From the NCBI GenBank assembly GCA_039809495.1, contig JBDHVC010000006.1, forward strand, positions 1 to 64,000: a stretch of 64,000 nt of DNA. Reading direction: 5' to 3'. This document shows, piece by piece, positions 61,871 to 64,000 of the stretch (position 1 is its first letter; every line of letters starts with the position of its first letter). The stretch comes from JAFLCL01 sp039809495. GTDB taxonomy: Bacteria; Myxococcota_A; Polyangia; Polyangiales; Sandaracinaceae. A model generated the notes under the pieces. The model made no database searches, had not been told where the DNA came from, and worked only from the letters and a program-made list of their open reading frames with translations. The position numbers and the translations under genes are program-made.

Positions 61871-62749
61871 TCAGCGCGAGAGGCCGAGCCTGCGGAGCGC
61901 GTCCTCGAGGCGCGACGCGGGTAAGCTCACCCGCGTCGGCATGCCGCCCTCGACCTCGAAGAGCGCGAGCAGGTTCACGCCGCTGTCGAAGCGCGCCGCC
62001 GCGGTGACGGTCGTCTCGTCGTGGACGACCGAGATCCGCGCGCGCTCCTGGCCGAGCAAGAGGAGCGTCGTCTTGTCGTAGAGCCTCGCGCCTCGCGCGT
62101 CGCAGACCGCGACGTCGCGCTCGACCACGAAGCGCCGCGCGAGCGCGCGCGCCTCCTCCTCCGCCGCGCGCACCTCCTCGGCCGCGTCGCGGAGCAGGCG
62201 ATAGCTCCCCGCGTCGGTCGCGCCCTCGGCGAGGAAGCGGACGACGAGCCCCTTCAGCCCGTCGTCGCGTGGCCGCGCGCGGAGCGCTCGATCGATCACC
62301 TGGGCGCGCTCGCTCGGGGTGCCGAGCCGCGTGTCGATCGCGTGCGCGTCCCGGTCGGCGCCCGGGTAGGGCTCGACGCCCCCTCGGATCCACTTCGCGG
62401 CGGCCGCGAGGCCGTCGAAGTCGCCGTGGCACACGATCGTGTCGATCGGGCCCGTCGCGTGGACGAGGGCCTCCGTGATCATCTCGGGGCAGGCGCCGTG
62501 CTCGGCCTTCGTCGCGAGGACGAAGCGCGGATCGTCGGCGAAGCGGGCGTGCAGGACGTGGTCGTGGTGGTCGACCCAGCGCGCCAGGCGCTCGCCCAGG
62601 CCGTCGATGAGCTTCTTCGTGACCTTCTCGAAGCTCGTCCCGGTCCCCTCGGCCGCGAAGGCGATGTCGAGCACGACCACGCGCCCGCGCAGCGACGCGG
62701 CGCGGGGCAGCTTGCGCGGCGTGGCGAAGGAGAGCTCGGGCGCGGGCAT
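61871..62749 (-). CDS. DHH-like phosphoesterase domain protein
   Basis: 292 residues from ATG 62749. VVVLDIAFAAEG, WVDHHDHVLHARF and CHGDFDGLAAAAKW match the DHH/DHHA motifs with metal-binding Asp-His-His and Asp-Phe-Asp. The C-terminal part (ISVVHDETTVTAAARFDSGVNLLALFEVEGG) resembles the GGGH-type DHHA domain without a clear GGGH. Families with this fold include RecJ, pAp phosphatase and c-di-AMP phosphodiesterases; I cannot choose among them. Cytoplasmic. Confidence 0.78.
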   Translation of the reverse strand: MPAPELSFATPRKLPRAASLRGRVVVLDIAFAAEGTGTSFEKVTKKLIDGLGERLARWVDHHDHVLHARFADDPRFVLATKAEHGACPEMITEALVHATGPIDTIVCHGDFDGLAAAAKWIRGGVEPYPGADRDAHAIDTRLGTPSERAQVIDRALRARPRDDGLKGLVVRFLAEGATDAGSYRLLRDAAEEVRAAEEEARALARRFVVERDVAVCDARGARLYDKTTLLLLGQERARISVVHDETTVTAAARFDSGVNLLALFEVEGGMPTRVSLPASRLEDALRRLGLSR

Positions 62750-62866
62750 CGCTCGACTCTTCGGGACGAAGGGCGAAGGGGCAAGCCGCGACGGCGTCCT
62801 CGCCCTCGGGCTATCATCCCCGCTCGCCGCGCCCCGCGGAGCGCGCGCGCACGAGAGGACGAGGAG

Positions 62867-64000
62867 ATGATGGACGAGGTCGATGTGGTGATCGTCGGGG
62901 CGGGGCCCGCGGGCCTCGCGCTCGCGGCCGATCTCCAGCGCCGCGGGCTCGAGGTGGCGCTCGTCGACGAGAACGCCGCGCGGCGCTCGGGCTCGCGCGC
63001 GGTGGTGCTCCACGCGAGGACGCTCGAGCTGCTCGAGCCGTTCGGTCTCGCGTCGGGGCTCGTCGCGGCGGGCGAGACGCTCTCGGGGGCGACCGTGTGG
63101 GCGGGCAGCGAGCCGATCGTGCGCCTCGACTTCGACGAGCTCGGCTCGCGCTTCGCGCACCTGCTCGTCGTCACGCAGGCGGAGCTCGAGGGGGCGCTCG
63201 CCTCGGCGCTCGAGGGCGCGGGCGGTCGGGTCCTCCGCGAGACGAGGCTCGAGCGCTTCCGGCAGGACGGCACCGGCGTCACCGCGACCCTCCGAGACCC
63301 CTCGGGCGAGCGGACGCTCCGGGCGGGCTGGCTCGTCGGCGCCGACGGCGCGGAGAGCACCGTCCGAGAGGCGCTCGAGGTGCCGATGGAGAGCCGCGGC
63401 GAGGCGCTCTCGGTCCTCGTCGCCGACGTCTCGCTCGAGTGGGATCTGCGCGACGATCGGCTGAACGGCTTCGTGGGCGAGACGGGCATCGTGTCGGCGC
63501 TGCCGACGAAGGGAGGGCGCCACCGGGTGCTCGCGACCCTCCCGAGCGCGCCGGAGGCCTCGAGCGAGGCGCCCACGCTCGACGATCTCTCGACCCTCTT
63601 CGCGCTCCAGGCGAGCGTGAACGCGAAGCTCTCCGACGCGCGCGCGATCGAGCGGCGCGACGTGCGCCTGCGCCAGGCGGGCTCGTACCGCGACGATCGC
63701 GTCTTCCTCGTCGGGGACGCGGCGCACGTCCAGGACGCGTTCCTCGCGCAGGGGCTGAACACCGGCATCCAGGACGCGCTCAACCTCGGCTGGAAGCTCG
63801 CGCTCGTCCACCGCGGCGACGCGCGCGCCTCGCTCCTCGACACCTACGACGAGGAGCGACGCCGCGTCGGCGCGGCGCTCGTCGAGGGCGCGGAGGCGGC
63901 GCTCCGCGTCCTCAACGTGAAGAGCGCGTCGATCAAGGCGATGCGCGAGCCCCTCGGCCGCTTCCTCGGGAGCATCGAGGCGCTCCAGCAGCGCGTCGCG
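62867..64000 (+). CDS. FAD-dependent monooxygenase (UbiH/PheA class), 3' partial
   Basis: Starts at ATG 62867 (a second ATG follows at 62870) with AGGAGG-like GAGGAG just upstream. It runs 378 codons to the window edge without a stop. VDVVIVGAGPAGLALAADL is the FAD-binding GxGxxG fold; VGADGAESTVREAL is the DG motif contacting FAD/NADPH; VFLVGDAAHVQ and GLNTGIQDALNLGWKLA are the GD motif and following helix. The group includes 2-polyprenylphenol and phenol hydroxylases that hydroxylate aromatic rings with NAD(P)H. The C-terminal domain, possibly thioredoxin-like as in PheA, lies outside the window. Substrate unknown. Confidence 0.9.
   Translation, partial: MMDEVDVVIVGAGPAGLALAADLQRRGLEVALVDENAARRSGSRAVVLHARTLELLEPFGLASGLVAAGETLSGATVWAGSEPIVRLDFDELGSRFAHLLVVTQAELEGALASALEGAGGRVLRETRLERFRQDGTGVTATLRDPSGERTLRAGWLVGADGAESTVREALEVPMESRGEALSVLVADVSLEWDLRDDRLNGFVGETGIVSALPTKGGRHRVLATLPSAPEASSEAPTLDDLSTLFALQASVNAKLSDARAIERRDVRLRQAGSYRDDRVFLVGDAAHVQDAFLAQGLNTGIQDALNLGWKLALVHRGDARASLLDTYDEERRRVGAALVEGAEAALRVLNVKSASIKAMREPLGRFLGSIEALQQRVA

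Overview
The window is very GC-rich, densely coded chromosomal DNA that looks like a Myxococcota genome, most likely a Sandaracinaceae/Polyangia-type bacterium. The reasons are MYXO-CTERM-like C-terminal sorting tags, DUF4215, MopE-type and VCBS repeat proteins, many lipoproteins with Asp-Ala-Gly-rich spacers, Ser/Thr kinase-receiver hybrids, and a PATAN (DUF4388) response regulator. That placement is an inference. I see no rRNA, tRNA, insertion sequence, prophage or CRISPR array. About 52 protein genes are supported, two of them cut by the window edges, and no gap between genes exceeds about 250 bp.

Layout. 1-9765: a partial M23 peptidase, a triheme lipoprotein, a matrixin-like protease, a divergent HPt-receiver / kinase-receiver pair, a large Gly-rich surface lipoprotein, two rRNA methyltransferases (RlmI-like and RsmE) and a lipoprotein. 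9892-18654: a FadR-type regulator translationally coupled to a C45-family N-terminal-nucleophile hydrolase, then rpsT, uvrA, a small CheD/CNF-like protein and a transketolase. 18831-23321: a cbb3-type oxidase operon (CcoS-CcoN fusion, CcoO, a mono-heme CcoP-like subunit, SCO1/SenC and a membrane protein). 23527-32932: a Cys-rich lipoprotein, an RND efflux adaptor and pump, an RlmM-type methyltransferase and a YfbK-like VWA protein. 32997-39724: a beta-barrel protein, an ABC ATPase plus a membrane protein and a TlpA-like thioredoxin, a metallo-beta-lactamase-fold hydrolase, a second matrixin and a DUF4261-like protein. 39782-50746: a flavin-dependent halogenase, a bifunctional aldolase/SDR, an M23/MopE/VCBS protein with its coupled lipoprotein, a MshEN/HD-GYP/REC/PATAN regulator, a cNMP-binding protein and a Dus enzyme. 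50769-64000: an esterase, a rhomboid protease, an OPA-family transporter, an L,D-transpeptidase, a YkgJ-like protein, a TPR/beta-barrel protein, tsaD, a DUF4215 lipoprotein, a FHA-like protein, a DHH-like protein and a partial FAD monooxygenase.

The most striking non-coding signal is a family of hairpin repeats anchored on stop codons. At least 17 genes end in TGAC(G/A)GCGCGC or a near match, and in many cases an inverted repeat related to CTCGACGTGATCCGTCGAG follows. At three loci (35460-35614, 48987-49141, 57039-57193) the element grows into an ordered array of four hairpins about 155 bp long. All three have the same polarity relative to the upstream gene, and paired changes preserve the stems. 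This looks like an undescribed REP-like or 3'-UTR RNA element.

Functionally the window mixes housekeeping genes (rpsT, uvrA, tsaD, rsmE, Dus, transketolase), aerobic respiration, envelope and surface proteins, and signalling typical of a gliding or predatory social bacterium.
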